DNA of 64,000 bases from Laguncularia racemosa (lineage: Eukaryota; Streptophyta; Magnoliopsida; Myrtales; Combretaceae), in assembly GCA_037954665.1 (NCBI GenBank), contig JBBMOL010000180.1:186001-250000 (forward strand). Direction: 5' to 3'. Positions 35,192 to 46,990 of the stretch are shown piece after piece. The translations under genes and the position numbers were made by a program. The notes below the pieces were generated by a model, which saw only the letters and a program-made list of their open reading frames with translations, did not search any database and had not been told where the DNA came from. The stretch's first letter is position 1. The number at the start of each line of letters is the position of its first letter.

Positions 35192-38100
35192 GTAGATTAA
35201 AGCTGCCGAGAAGATTGAAGTCAAGGAGAGATGCAGGGTACCATTCTCAATAGGGAAGTATCGCGATGAAGCCTTCTGTGATATTGTAGACATGGATGCC
35301 TGTCATATCTTATTTAGTAGACCATAGCAGTTTGATGTGAACGCGCAACATGCGGGGAAAGAGAATGTGTACAGATTAGAGAAGGAGGGTGTGAGGTACA
35401 CATTATTGCCATTGAAGAAGGAAGGACGCTCGAAGGAGAAGAGAGCAGAGAGTCGTTCTTTCCTAACCGTCACTCAATCAGAGAAAGAATTGGTGGAAGA
35501 CCTAAGGGAGTCACGGGTGGTCCATGCTCTCATAGTAAAAGATGTGGCAGTTGGAGAAAAGGAGGTTGGTGTGGAAGTACCCGAGACAGTAAAGAGTCTA
35601 CTGGAGGAGTTTAAGGAGGTGGTTCCCGACGATCTACCTGAGGGTCTACCGCCTCTGAGAGACATCCAACATCAGATAGACCTAGTGCCCGGAGCAAGTC
35701 TTCTAAATCTACCACATTATAGGATGAGTCCCAAGGAGACCGAGGTTCTGTAGGAGAAGGTCCAAGAGCTTTTGGACAAGGGGTTTATCCGGGACAGCCT
35801 GAGTTTGTGTGCGGTTCCAGCATTGCTAACTCCCAAGAAAGATGGGAGCTGGAGGATGTGTGTTGATAGCAGGGCTATCAATAAGATTACCATAGGGTAC
35901 AAATTTCCCATCCCGCGCATCGAGGATATGTTGGATCGGTTGAGCGGAGCCACTATCTTCTCCAAAATAGATCTGAGGAGTGGATATCACCAGATTCGGA
36001 TCCGTCCTGGAGACGAACGGAAAACGGCATTCAAAACAAAGGAGGGACTGTATAAGTGGCTGGTGATGCCATTTGGTCTTAGTAACGCACCAAGCACCTT
36101 CATGAGAGTGATGAACCAGGTATTAAAACCCTTTAATGGTCGTTTTATAGTTGTGTATTTCGATGATATCTTGGTATTCAGTAAATCTGAAGAAGAACAT
36201 CTTGAGCATTTGAAATGTGTTTTGTCTGTACTGAAAGAGAATAAACTTTTTGCCAATCTTAAGAAGTGCACATTCATGTCAAAGCGACTATTGTTCCTTG
36301 GGTTCATAGTCAGCAGTGAAGGGGTGATGGTGGATGACAAAAAGGTGAAAGTGATTAGAGAATGGCCTGTTCCGAGAACCGTTACTGAGTTGAGAAGCTT
36401 TATCGGCTTAGCTAGTTTCTATAGGAGATTTATTAAATACTTTAGTACAGTCGCTGCCCCCTTGACTGAGTGTTTGAAGAAGGGTAAACTCCGATGGGGC
36501 GAAGAAGCAGAAGCAAGTTTCATAAACTTGAAGCAATGATTGTGTAGCGCCCCTGTATTAGTGCTACCAGATTTTGAAAAGTTATTTGAGGTCGGGGTGG
36601 TACTGTCACAGGAAAAGAGACCAATCGCATTTTATAGTGAAAAATTGTGTGAAGCTAGGAGGAATTGGTCTACATATGACAAGGAGTTTTATGCCGTGGT
36701 GAGAGCTCTTAAAGTATGGAAACACTACTTGATTGGAAAGAAGTTCATCTTATATTCCAATTGCGAGGCTCTTAAACACTTAAGTGGCCAAACCCGGATA
36801 AGTAAGGACATGCATGCCAGGTGGATTGAGTTTTTACAGAGGTTTCCTTTCAGACTGATGCACAAGTCGGGTGTGCAAAACAAAGTAGCGGACGCCCTGA
36901 GTAGAAGAGCCGATGTCCTACTCACTCTAAGTGCGGACATCGTTGGATTTGAAAAACTAAATGAGCTATACGAAGGGGATGGAGACTTCAAAGAAACGTG
37001 GACTAAATGTGCCAACAGAGAACCTTGTGACGACTACCATATCCACGATGGATACTTAATGAAAGGGAATCAGTTGTGCATCCCTGAGTCATCCTTACGG
37101 GAAAAGCTTATCCGAGACCTGCATGGTGGGGGATTGGTAAGACATATGGGCAGAGATAAGACCCTAGCTGCAGTTACCGAAAGGTATTTTTGGCCTCGGT
37201 TAAGGAGGGATGTGTATAGAATTGTGGAAAGGTGTTATATTTGCCAAGTGTTGAAAGGGCAATCCCAAAACACTGGCCTATATACCCTCTTCCTGTGCCG
37301 GCGAACATTTGGGAGGACCTGTCGATGGACTTTATACTTGTTTACCTCGTACCCAACGAGGTGCTGACTCTGTTTTTGTTGTAGTTGACAGGTTTTCCAA
37401 GATGGCTCACTTTATCCCCTATAGAAAGATCGCTGATGCACGGGCAATCGCACGGTTATTCTTCAAGGAAGTGGTGCGTCTACATGGGGTCCCAAAGTCC
37501 ATTACCTTCGACAGAGCTAGCAAATTCCTTAACCACTTTTGGAGGATTCTCTGGTATATGTTTAACTCATCTCTGAACTACAGCAGCACAGCTTATCCTC
37601 AAACTGATGGTCAAACGGAGGTAACTAATCGGACCCTCGAAAACCTCATTAGAAGTATTTGCCGTGAGAAGCCAGGGTAGTGGGATCAAGCGTTGGCTCA
37701 AGCTGAATTCGCTTATAATAGTTCCGTCCACCGAACTATTGGAAGGTCACCGTTCTCAGTGGTATATACCAAAACACCACAACACGCGCTGGACCTGATC
37801 AAATTACCTAAGGACATGGTGGGTAATGTTGCTACTAAGCATATGGCGGAACAATGCCAAACCACCGCAGCGGAGGTTAGACGGAAGATAGAGGAGGCTA
37901 ACACCCGATACAAGGGGGCTGCGGATAAACATAGACGGAAGAAACTTTTTGCCGTGGGCGATCAGTAATGGTTTACCTTCGAAAAGAGCGTTTCCCTGCA
38001 GGCAGATACGGAAAACTCCAACAAAAAAAATATGGGCCTTATGAAGTAGTGCGCAAAATAAACGACAACGCGTACATTATATAACTTCCCGAAGGTATGA

Positions 38101-38242
38101 ACATTTCTTGTACATTTAATGTGGCGGATTTATCTCTTTTCCACCCCGATGACACACCGCTATATCCCGACGAGAACTCGGGGTTGAGTTCTTCATTGGT
38201 GGGAGAGAATGATGCAAGCACGGTTGGTTACATGGTCGTGTA
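35192..38242 (+). pseudogene. CRM element 1 protease end, RT, RNase H, integrase
   Basis: It continues from 27728. Visible are the post-protease linker (KERCRVPFSIGKYRDEA), RT (GFIRDSLSLCAVPALLTPKK, YKFPIPRIEDMLDRL, VVYFDDILVFSKS near 36150), RNase H (36540-36900), the integrase zinc region (MGRDKTLAAVTERYFWPRL) and core (PQTDGQTEVTNRTLENL near 37600). The end reads NSGLSSSLVGENDAS and passes into the 3' LTR, stopping at 38240-38242. Stops are at 35325, 35751, 36537, 37678 and 37966, with frameshifts near 37290 and after 37970. RNase H lacks nine residues, including the first catalytic Asp, that element 2 keeps. Confidence 0.9.
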
Positions 38243-38835
38243 ACATGTCAGGGGAACTTCCAGAAAGACACACGGGCTGATACACGGTTTGTTACACGGT
38301 CGTGTAACATGTCAGGGAAACTTCCAGAAAGATACACGGCCTCATACACGGCCAGAGGCACGGCCGTGTATTCGGCCAGGAATTCTCTCAGAAGCATACA
38401 CGATCTCCATACACGGCCAGAAACACGGCCGTGTATTCGGTCAGGATTTCTCACAGAAGCATACACGGTCTCCATACACGGCTAGGAAACACAACCGTGT
38501 ATTACGCCGACATGTTCCCAGAAACATACACGGCTGTGAGGCACGGCCGTGTATACGATAGAGAATAGACGTGTATATTAATATTTATTTCCACGTGTAC
38601 GTTTATATTTCCTTTTTTATGTATTTTTACATAGTAGTATATATACCATTGTTAGATTATTTTATGGTTACGTTTTATTGCTTATTAAAATACACTTTTG
38701 AGAAACGATTTTCTCTGTTTTATCGGTTGTGCGCAACCCAGATTTCTTCAAGGAATAATTCATCGTTATTCTTTGTTGTTTGTAAGACCAATCCTAGAAT
38801 CGGATTCGTTTCGTTACGCTTTCCGCGTTGCGTTA
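38210..38835 (+). repeat. 3' LTR of CRM element 1
   Basis: A 626-bp LTR beginning TGATGCAAGCACGG and ending GCGTTGCGTTA, followed by the target duplication CTAAT (38836-38840). It holds more tandem modules than the 5' LTR: an extra copy of the gttacacggtcgtgtaac unit (near 38290) and an extra copy of the tctccatacacggccag unit (near 38405). The rest is close to identical to 25900-26155. A TATA box lies near 38638-38647. Confidence 0.88.
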
Positions 38836-38840
38836 CTAAT

Positions 38841-38970
38841 AACTTTTTACTGTCATTTATAATATCTAGATAGAGTAGTTAATTGCAATAACATATAAAA
38901 CTCAAGTAATAAATTGATATTTTAAAATTAAGTAAAGTTTAAGTATCAAATATAACAATTATTCTAATTT
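38841..38970. mobile_element. Right arm of the MITE-like inverted repeat split by CRM element 1
   Basis: Reverse-complement partner of 25555-25640 (see that entry). The arm spans about 38905-38970. The intervening 38841-38904 would be the loop. Confidence 0.42.
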
Positions 38971-41030
38971 TTACCCATCTAATTTGCTGCGAATCCTTTC
39001 CTCGTTTTTCTATTAATTTGAGTAATATGTTTTTTTAATCATGTCGTACATCAAAATTTTTCCAGCACTTATGCAGTAAATGACTTAAGAAAATTAAGTC
39101 AGATTGCAATAATACTTGGTCCATTATATATTTTAGGACAATGAAAGTCCTATCCTGTTGGGTCATTATCATATCTTCAATTAACGTTTGGCAGCCACAT
39201 GTACAGCGAAGAAACAAATAAACTCAAAGCATGCAGTGCACTTGCACTGGTGTCAAGTCATATTTTTGAAAGGGAAAGAACACGTTGAGATGCTGTAGGA
39301 AATACTAGGTAATTAAATCATAAATTTCTCCGAATACTTATTTGTCTTTCCAATACCAAAGTAATAATTTCGATTTAAACCGAAGTTCATTCATGCCTGT
39401 GTCTGTGTGTATATATGTCTTGACACTCTACCCAAATTTTTAGGAGGATGACATATTTAATAAAATTAATAACATATAATTAATCGAGTCGGAGAGTTTA
39501 AATGGTGGTGCATGAATTTAAAGTTAGGACAAGTTAGTAGGATATTAGTTTCATTTTAAAGTATAGAGCAAATCATTATATATAACTTAAGATAACAAAA
39601 ATATACACACAACTTTACATGAATGATTATTTTTTGAAAAAAAAAAAAATCCAATCTTCCATCTTTATTAATCTTATTACAAACCTCAAATCCTATGGAT
39701 TTAATTAAAGATTTTTAAATATTACATTAATACCTTAAGGATTTCTCTTCTATAAAAACCTTATTACTCTATCCCTAGATCCTTAAGTGGAGTTTCTAAT
39801 TATCACTTTAATGCTTTCTTTTATCTTTTTGTCGATCATGTACTAATTACTTTTAACCAACACTCTTAAATTCTATTTTGGTAGAAAATAATAATAATAA
39901 ATTTAATGATAATAATGAAGAACTCTAAAAAGTACAAGATCCTCTCCTCATCCCTTACGTCCTTCATCTTGAATTTGTCAAGAATCAATGATGAAGATAC
40001 TCATAAATTATCTCTATTTCTAGGAATTCCATTTGTGGTCCCTAGACACTAAAATAGCACCTTAAGAACCTTTAATAATTAAGGATCTCCTCATTTTATC
40101 CCTAAGTTCTTGAGGAGGGCTCCTCAACATTTTTCAAAATTATCTATTTACATTTTAAAATCGTTTTTATTGAAAAAAAAATAAAAATTATATATATTTT
40201 AATGCAACATTGAAGGACTCCAAAAAATATAAAAATCTCTCTTCATCCCCTAAGAATCTCAAAAAGCAAATCATTGGTATTAAATTTAGTGTCAATGACC
40301 AAGGATGATTTAGTGGCAATGATCAAGGATGGGGATGGTCTTAGAAATCTAAGCCTCCACATAGAATTTTTTGAAGAAGTTCATTAAACTAATATGTCAT
40401 GTATTTAAATGAGTAATAAAAAAATACTAATGATTTTTTAATACATAAAAATGATAGTTGATATTTTTTTAAAAATTAATACTTATATTTTTACATGTTA
40501 GAATTTTATTTATATTTATACATTACTAATCAATACACATTGAAAGCATGACAAAATCATCTTAATATGACGATACTTATTTAATACCCCATAAAGTTAT
40601 TTTTCATGTACGAATTTTTCATCGAATTTGGTCTACTTCAAGAAAAAAACTCGTCAGAAGGTTTCATTGGTGAAGCTTCGCCATGGTAGCCCTAGGCGCT
40701 GAGTTTTTCACCGCTTAAAGCCATTACAATTTATTTTTTGGCCATAATAGTCACGTTTATTGCGGCAACCTTTACTATTTTTTTTTAATAATAATAGGTT
40801 ACATATTTCCTTTTTAAAACAATAATATAAAAAATGATGTACTTTTTTCACGAAAATTATATTATGACTTACAAAAACGAAAGAAACAAAAATAAAATTT
40901 AAGATGATAATATGAAAAAACATATTACGAAATTTCAATAAAATATAATTTATCAATCCCGAGCATATTACAAGCGCATTAAACAACTTTACTAGTAAAA
41001 CAAAATAATTTACTTGATACAAATACGTAG
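38971..41030. other. AT-rich intergenic DNA with diverged short repeats
   Basis: No gene was seen. 39740-40270 contains three or four diverged direct copies of a phrase like gactcc-aaaaata...atctctcttcatccc-taag, spaced roughly 150-290 bases apart, perhaps remnants of a small mobile element. The rest is featureless. Confidence 0.45.
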
Positions 41031-41044
41031 CTAATTCCCTAGAA

Positions 41045-41410
41045 GGAATCGAGAGCTGTTCGGGCGACGTCTCATGATCTTTAAAGTTGACATTATTGCT
41101 AATATTATTGCCATGGACTTGAGACTGGAAGCTGTCCTATGAGGCTTACGTGGTAGTAAGGAGCAGGTAATGGATAAGAGGGACATGGTGGTGGTTGCCA
41201 GTTCATGGACGAGGAAGGATAATAAGATTGTACAGCGGGCAAAGGAGTGGAAGGAGCTCATGAATATAGTCCGCTGAGTGGGGGCTAACGTGATTAACCA
41301 CCTAGAGATGAAGTGGAAGACTACCAAGGATATGGAGCAGGGCCAAGGCAAATAAGGAGGCACACCATGTGAAGTCTGCGAATGCAAACGAATGACTAAG
41401 GTCTTCATAC
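41045..41410 (-). pseudogene. Possible decayed Pro/Tyr-rich coding fragment, unrecognised
   Basis: This stretch is clearly less AT-rich than its flanks. On the minus strand one frame reads VPPYLPWPCS near the right end, and another reads YPSSSMNWQPPPCPSYPLP and then PYYHVSLIGQLPVSSPWQ further left, as if one Pro/Tyr-rich exon had been broken by a frameshift. Stops interrupt both frames. The family is not recognised and the composition could be chance, so this is only a candidate relic of a host gene. Confidence 0.25.
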
Positions 41411-42185
41411 TTCTAACTTATGAGTTGTACTAGCTATTCCTTCACATCCCTCGATTCAGCTTTCTTGTTACTGATTTAGTGGTAGGGGTGTGTGACTTGT
41501 ATAAGACAAAGAAAATAAGTTAGGAGATGTCAGATTGATTATGGTGTAACTATTTCAACACTCAAGTCAGTATTGAAGAGAAAATATCAAAATAATAAGG
41601 TAGTAAAAAAGTTATTAGAGCATCAAAATGCAAATCCCTTACTTAAAGGTTTGATCTAATATTTATAGAGTGGGTAAATGGATGAATAAGAAAGGCAATT
41701 AATGCCCACTCCACCTTGAATATGAGATTTATAAAGAATAATTGAAGAAATTATAAGATAATTGACTTAGCTTATTCATCCAAACTCTTCACACTACTGG
41801 CTATTTGAATTGCGAGCTAGGTTAACCAACTTTTACCTAGTCAAGTTGACTTATGCTCAAAGGCCCAAATCATTGGCAAATTCCTAATGTTTGATAAGCT
41901 AACTTAGGCACAAGAATCCACATCCAAAATAGCTTATCAACAAGCTTCCATAATTTATACACACAGTTATTTGAATTATGCAAAGTTAAGGCAATTTAAA
42001 TACATTGAGCAAACCTTACTTAGGTAATCCTTATACATACTTCTACTACCCTTGAGTTGATTCGCTCTGACAAACTTAGACCTTTCTTACTTCGAAATGT
42101 AAGCTCAGATGTCTTTGTCTTAGTCATCCTCGAAAAATAGCAAAAAAATTAAAAGGGATTTGTAAAATAGCTTGATATTAAATGG
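41411..42185. other. Intergenic DNA, nothing recognised
   Basis: No open frame with a domain, no repeat shared with other parts of the window, and no RNA gene was seen. Confidence 0.5.
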
Positions 42186-42190
42186 GAGGA
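42186..42190. other. Target-site duplication GAGGA (left) of copia element 2
   Basis: GAGGA directly precedes the element and recurs at 47494-47498 directly after it. Confidence 0.8.
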
Positions 42191-42634
42191 TGACAAGATT
42201 TGGAAAATTGATTTCTTCATTTTTCCTCCTGCCTCACCTTTCTTCCACATGTTGAATATATATATACAAGAGAATGTTATCTATTCCTTCCTAAACTGGC
42301 TCCTACAAATTAGTTAAGTTAATAACAAGAGTATCTCCAATATCTATCTACCTAAATTACAAAGATCATAAATATCACAATCGTGGAGAGCACAAGCTGG
42401 CCGGCAGGGGATACACGGCCGTGTACTTTTCTGTGCACATTCTAGCCACATACACGACCGTGTACTTCTGGTCGTGTATCTTTCTGTGGATTTGCTTGAC
42501 TCCATACACGGCCGTGCCTTTTAGCCGTGTGTCTGGCCGTATATGATTCTGTGCAATCTTGGAATTCCTACACGGCCGTGCCTTGAAAATACGCGCCTCG
42601 TGTATCTTCCTAAATTACACAAACATACACAATA
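42191..42634 (-). repeat. 3' LTR of copia element 2
   Basis: 444 bp, from TGACAAGATTTGG to ACACAATA on the plus strand. Its U3 part (about 42410-42600) carries four or five palindromic phrases tacacggccgtg/tacacgaccgtg. It is shorter than the other LTR because it lacks a ~34-base duplication near 47160 and a ~25-base palindromic unit near 47255. Confidence 0.88.
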
Positions 42635-42647
42635 CTCCCCCTCAAGT
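42635..42647 (-). promoter_or_regulatory. Polypurine tract of copia element 2
   Basis: On the minus strand CTTGAGGGGGAG directly precedes the 3' LTR (TATTGTG...), the standard plus-strand primer of Ty1/copia elements. Confidence 0.85.
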
Positions 42648-42662
42648 TGGAGCATGAAGATC

Positions 42663-45600
42663 TCAAATGCCCGACTTGCGAAGAACATATTCATATTGCT
42701 TTGTACCCAAAGCCTTGGTAAAAATATCAGCAAGTTGCTCATGAGACGGCACAAACTTCGTTTGGATATCACCATGGAAGATGGAATCACGCACAAAATG
42801 ACAGTCAACTTCAATGTGCTTCGTTCGTTCATGAAACACGGGATTTTGAGAGATGTGAAGAGCGGCTTGGTTGTCACAATGCAATGTCATGGGTAAGGAA
42901 TGAAGTACACCGAGGCTACACAAGATGCCTTTCAACCATTTTAACTCACAAGTAGTGGCAGCCATAGAACGATATTCCGCTTTAGCAGACGAACGAGACA
43001 CCGTTTGTTGCTTTTTCGTTTTCCAAGAGACAGGAGAGTCGCCAAGAAATACCAACCATCCTATAAGCGATCTCCTTGTCAATGGACAACCGGCCCAGTC
43101 GGCATCATACCATCCATGCAAGCGGAGTTCAGATTTACTACTCAATACTATACCTTGCCCTGGACTACGCTTTAGGAAACGAACCACTCGCAACGCAGCT
43201 TGCCAATGATCTTCACGTGGTTGTTGCATAAATTGAGATAAGACGTGAACACTATAAGAAAGTTCAGGTCTGGTGAAACACAAGTAAATCAATCGTCCAA
43301 CCAGACGACGATATGATTCCGGGTCATTGAGCAAGGGGCTAGTCGAAAGTGCCAAACGATGATTTTGTTCTAAAGGGACCTGGGCAGGGCGAGCTCCTAA
43401 CAGTCCAACTTCAGAAACAATATCCAACGCATATTTCCTTTGACACAGAAAAAATCCGGCAGGTCCCCGCGCAACTTCTATACCAAGAAAATACTTCAAA
43501 ATTTCCAGGTCTTTCGTATGAAAACAAGCACAGAGATATGTTTTAAACTGTTGTATGGCAGAACTGTTGTTGCCAGACACAATAAGATCATCCACATAGA
43601 CAAGAACATTGAGCTGTATAGTATCACGTTGCATAGTGAACAAGGAATAGTCAGAAAGAGACTGTTTAAACCCGTAAGCTTTCAAAGCAGTAGATAGCTT
43701 GGCAAACCAAAATCTCGGAGCTTGTTTGAGACCATAGAGTGACTTACGCAATTTGCAGACCTTGCCAGAATTCGAGACGTGAAAACCAGGAGGCAACTTC
43801 ATGTAGACTTCCTCTTAAAGATCTCCATGAAGAAATGCATTATGGACATCCATCTGATGCACTTCCCAAGTTTTTGCCGCTGCCACTGCTAAAAACATTC
43901 GAACAGTAGTCATCTTGGCAACGGGAGCAAAAGTCTCAGTATAATCAATCCCTTCCACTTGACGATTGCCTAACACCACGAGCCGGGCCTTATAACGTTC
44001 CACAGTGCCATCTGAATGATATTTGATCTTGTATACCCACTTACAGCCTAGAGCTTTCTTATTGGGAGGCAAATCAGCGATATCCCAAGTTGCGTTATTT
44101 TCCAATGCTTGCATTTCTTGTTGCATTGCCTCGCACCACCGTTTATGTTTCACAGCTTCAGAGAAAGTGATTGGCTCACGTTCTGCACTTATTGCTGCAA
44201 GAAAAATACGATGTCGCAAAGAAAATTGAGCACAATTCACATAGTGTGCAATAGGATGAGCCGTACCTGAGAGATGTTGTGGTATGGATGACGGTGAGGA
44301 TGGACTCAATTTTTGGATTGTATGAGTAACATAATCGCGCAACAACACTGAAGGTTGTTTGTGCCTATGTCCACGACCCAACAATTCTCCTTCGACTACC
44401 TCAGCACCCTGTTCCGCATCCTGTTCCAGTGTACCAGCCTGACTACCCTGTTCGAATTCCCGTTCATGTTCTGTTTTCAGTTGAAATACGTTATCAATGT
44501 GTCTCCCCCTTGCTACCAAGCTAGCCTCATCTGGTGAATCAATATCAGCAATCTTACACCTAGAGGACGAAGCAAATGGAAATTCTGTCTCGAAAAATTT
44601 CACATCGCGTGAAACAAAGAATTCACTTGTTTCTAAATCATAGAGCCGCCATCCCTTTTGCCCAAAAGGATAACCAACAAAAATACACCGTCTACTTCTA
44701 CTGTCAAATTTGTCTCTCGATCTCCCTTGTTTATGAGCGTAGCATAATGACCCAAAAATTCTGAGATGATCATACGCAGGTTCCCGTCCATAAAGGATAC
44801 AATAAGGATTTTTTCCATTCAGAACTGATGAAGGTGTGCGATTTATTAAGTAACCAACAGTTAGAACACATTCACCCCAAAACGAAATAGGGAGATAGCC
44901 TTGAAAGTGTAGAGCTCGAGCCACGTTTAATATGTGTTGATGTTTTCTTTCTACCCGACCGTTTTGTTGTGGTGTCCCAACACAAGACGTTTGAAAAATA
45001 ATGCCATTTTCAAGAAAATAATTTTTCATGCAAGTAAATTCCGTTCCATTATCGCTTCTCACAATTTTTACTTGTTTATTAAACTGTCGTTCAATAATGG
45101 AAAAGAACCTTTCCATGGCTTTAGATACCTCCTTCTTATCAACAAGCAGATATATCCACACAGCTCTAGAGTAGTCATCAACAATAGTTAAAAAATATGA
45201 TGCTCCACAAGAAGAGATTGTTCTATAGGGATCCCACAAATCACAATGTATCAATTCAAACATTTCAGATGCTCTAAAATCATTAAGAGAAAATTTTTCT
45301 CTAGTTTTTTTTGCTCTTTGACAAATCTCACAACATTTATTCAAATTATTATCCTTAGTAGGATCCACAACTGGAAGTAACTTAGTAACCTTCATAGACG
45401 GATGACCCAGACATTGATGCCAAAAATCTAGTGATCCCATCGTATCTGCTTTCATTGCTTTAATTCTTGGTGTCCCTTTGAAGTAATAGAGTCCATCCCG
45501 ACGTTCACCCGCACAAATCAGCATCCTCGAGGATCGGTCCTGTATTACACAAAGATTGTCAATGATTTTAATTATACAATGGGATTGATCTATGAGTTGC

Positions 45601-46933
45601 GACACGGAAATCAGATTGCAGGTTAATCCAGGCACATATAAAACATTTTCAAGAACAAGATTTTTATCAAGATAAATTGTCCCTTCTTTGGTGGCAAGAG
45701 CACTGCTCCCATTTGGCAGCCCCACGGAACACTGCAGAATTGTCTGCAAGTTATACAAGCTACTTAAATTTCCCGTCATATGGTTTGTTGCTCCCGTGTC
45801 AATTATCCAGGACATGTGCTTACCAGTCATTTTTTCACCTCCAAATGTTTTGTTATTTACCAGCTTTACAAGTGCCTCCCATTGCTCATTGCTCAGACCA
45901 AGCGATCCAAGTCTATCCCCTTCGGCGTTGTTCGTCGACGAAGAACTACCTCCTGCGGTCTGAGCAGCGTTGGCACGCACCGAACCAGACCCCCGTCCAG
46001 CTCCTTGTCCTGTTCTTTGTTGAGGCAACTGTTGTCCTTTGCCACGTCCTCCGCTTTTCCCTTCGTTGCGGAATATGTCGCCCCACCATTTCGGATATCC
46101 AATCAGGGCAAAGCAGCTTCCGGCCTTATGCCCTTTACGTTTGCAATGTGAACATACCATGTTCTTATCCTTCCCATCTCCTCGAGTACGAGCTGCAAAA
46201 GCCATCACTTCCCCGCGTTCATCCTTTCCACGAGAAATAGCTTTCACTCGTTCTTCTTGGATAAGCATCGAGTACACTTTATTCAGGTTAGGCAACGGAT
46301 CTTGAGCCAGAATGTTAGAAAGAACAGTCCCATACATTGTTTCTTCTAATCCCATGAGAAAAATATGCACCTTTTCCTCTTTTCGATTTTTTTCTAACAC
46401 AGTCCTGAGATCACATGTGCATCCTCCACACTTGCACGTCGGCAGCTGTTCGTAGTTGGCTAATTCATCCCACAGTTGTTTGAGTTTGCCATAGTAATTG
46501 ACAATACTCATTCCTTTTGCTTGCACTCGACAAGGTCTAATTTCAGCTGTTGTATCCTAGGTCCATTCACCAACGAGAAACGCTCCCGTATATCATTCCA
46601 GAGGTCTTGCGCAATCTCTACATGTGAGATTGTTGATCTAAGGTTAAGCTCGATAGTATTTCGGATCCAAGACACCAACAACGAGTTGATTGTCTACCAA
46701 TCTTCAAGGTCTACAGAATTCTCATCAGGTCTCGTGATTGTTCCATCAACAAATCCGAATTTCTTCCTCGCTCTCAAGGCCGTTCTCAATGAGCGAGACC
46801 ACTCGTCATAATTCTCCCCCTTCAACTGGACCTAAGTTATTAAAAGTCCAGGATTGTCGAGTGACGTGATGTCATATGGTGATATGGTTTTTCGTTTGAA
46901 GTTTCCATCATCACCAAAGTTCATCTTTACCAT
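42663..46933 (-). pseudogene. Ty1/copia gag-pol polyprotein of element 2 (lightly broken)
   Basis: The frame starts at ATG 46933 (MVKMNFGDDG), shortly after the PBS. Gag carries the copia-type N-terminal domain (SLDNPGLLIT, GENYDEWSRSL) and a CCHC knuckle CSHCKRKGHKAGSC (near 46157). Then follow protease DTGATNHMTGN (near 45800), pre-integrase LGHPSMKV (near 45400), integrase HCDLWDPY, VRSDNGTEF and PQQNGRVERKH (45230-44960), RT GCKWVYKIK (near 44040) and YVDDLIVSGNN (near 43585), and RNase H DADWAGCPLTRRS (near 43090) ending LRKSGI at 42663. Defects are stops in gag near 46833 and 46695, a one-base loss near 46530, and a TAA in RT at 43815-43817 (HGDL*EEVYM). A few changes inactivated it. 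Confidence 0.92.
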
Positions 46934-46978
46934 TTTTTTTTTTCAATTCTGTTCAAACAAATCAAGATGCGATTTGCT

Positions 46979-46990
46979 GCTCTGATACCA
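46979..46990 (-). promoter_or_regulatory. Primer-binding site (initiator tRNA-Met) of copia element 2
   Basis: TGGTATCAGAGC on the minus strand abuts the 5' LTR end (CTTGTCA) with no gap. Confidence 0.92.

Larger units (their letters stand above)
25646..38835 (+). mobile_element. CRM-type Ty3/gypsy retrotransposon 1, split by element 2
   Basis: This is a complete but decayed element with 5' LTR 25646-26155, PBS, gag, pol and 3' LTR 38210-38835, flanked by CTAAT. A second, related element (27729-35191, opposite strand) interrupts the protease/RT junction. Without it this element is about 5.7 kb, normal for CRM. The assignment rests on the LTR start TGATGC, the pol C-terminus reading into the 3' LTR (GENDAS), the order gag-PR-RT-RH-INT, and the absence of a classical chromodomain. 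LTR lengths differ (510 versus 626 bp) because of tandem-repeat copy number. Confidence 0.85.

Noticed and set aside
45677..46305. Plus-strand frames of 88-187 codons
   Set aside because: They are the antisense shadow of the copia gag/protease frame, which has diagnostic motifs on the minus strand.
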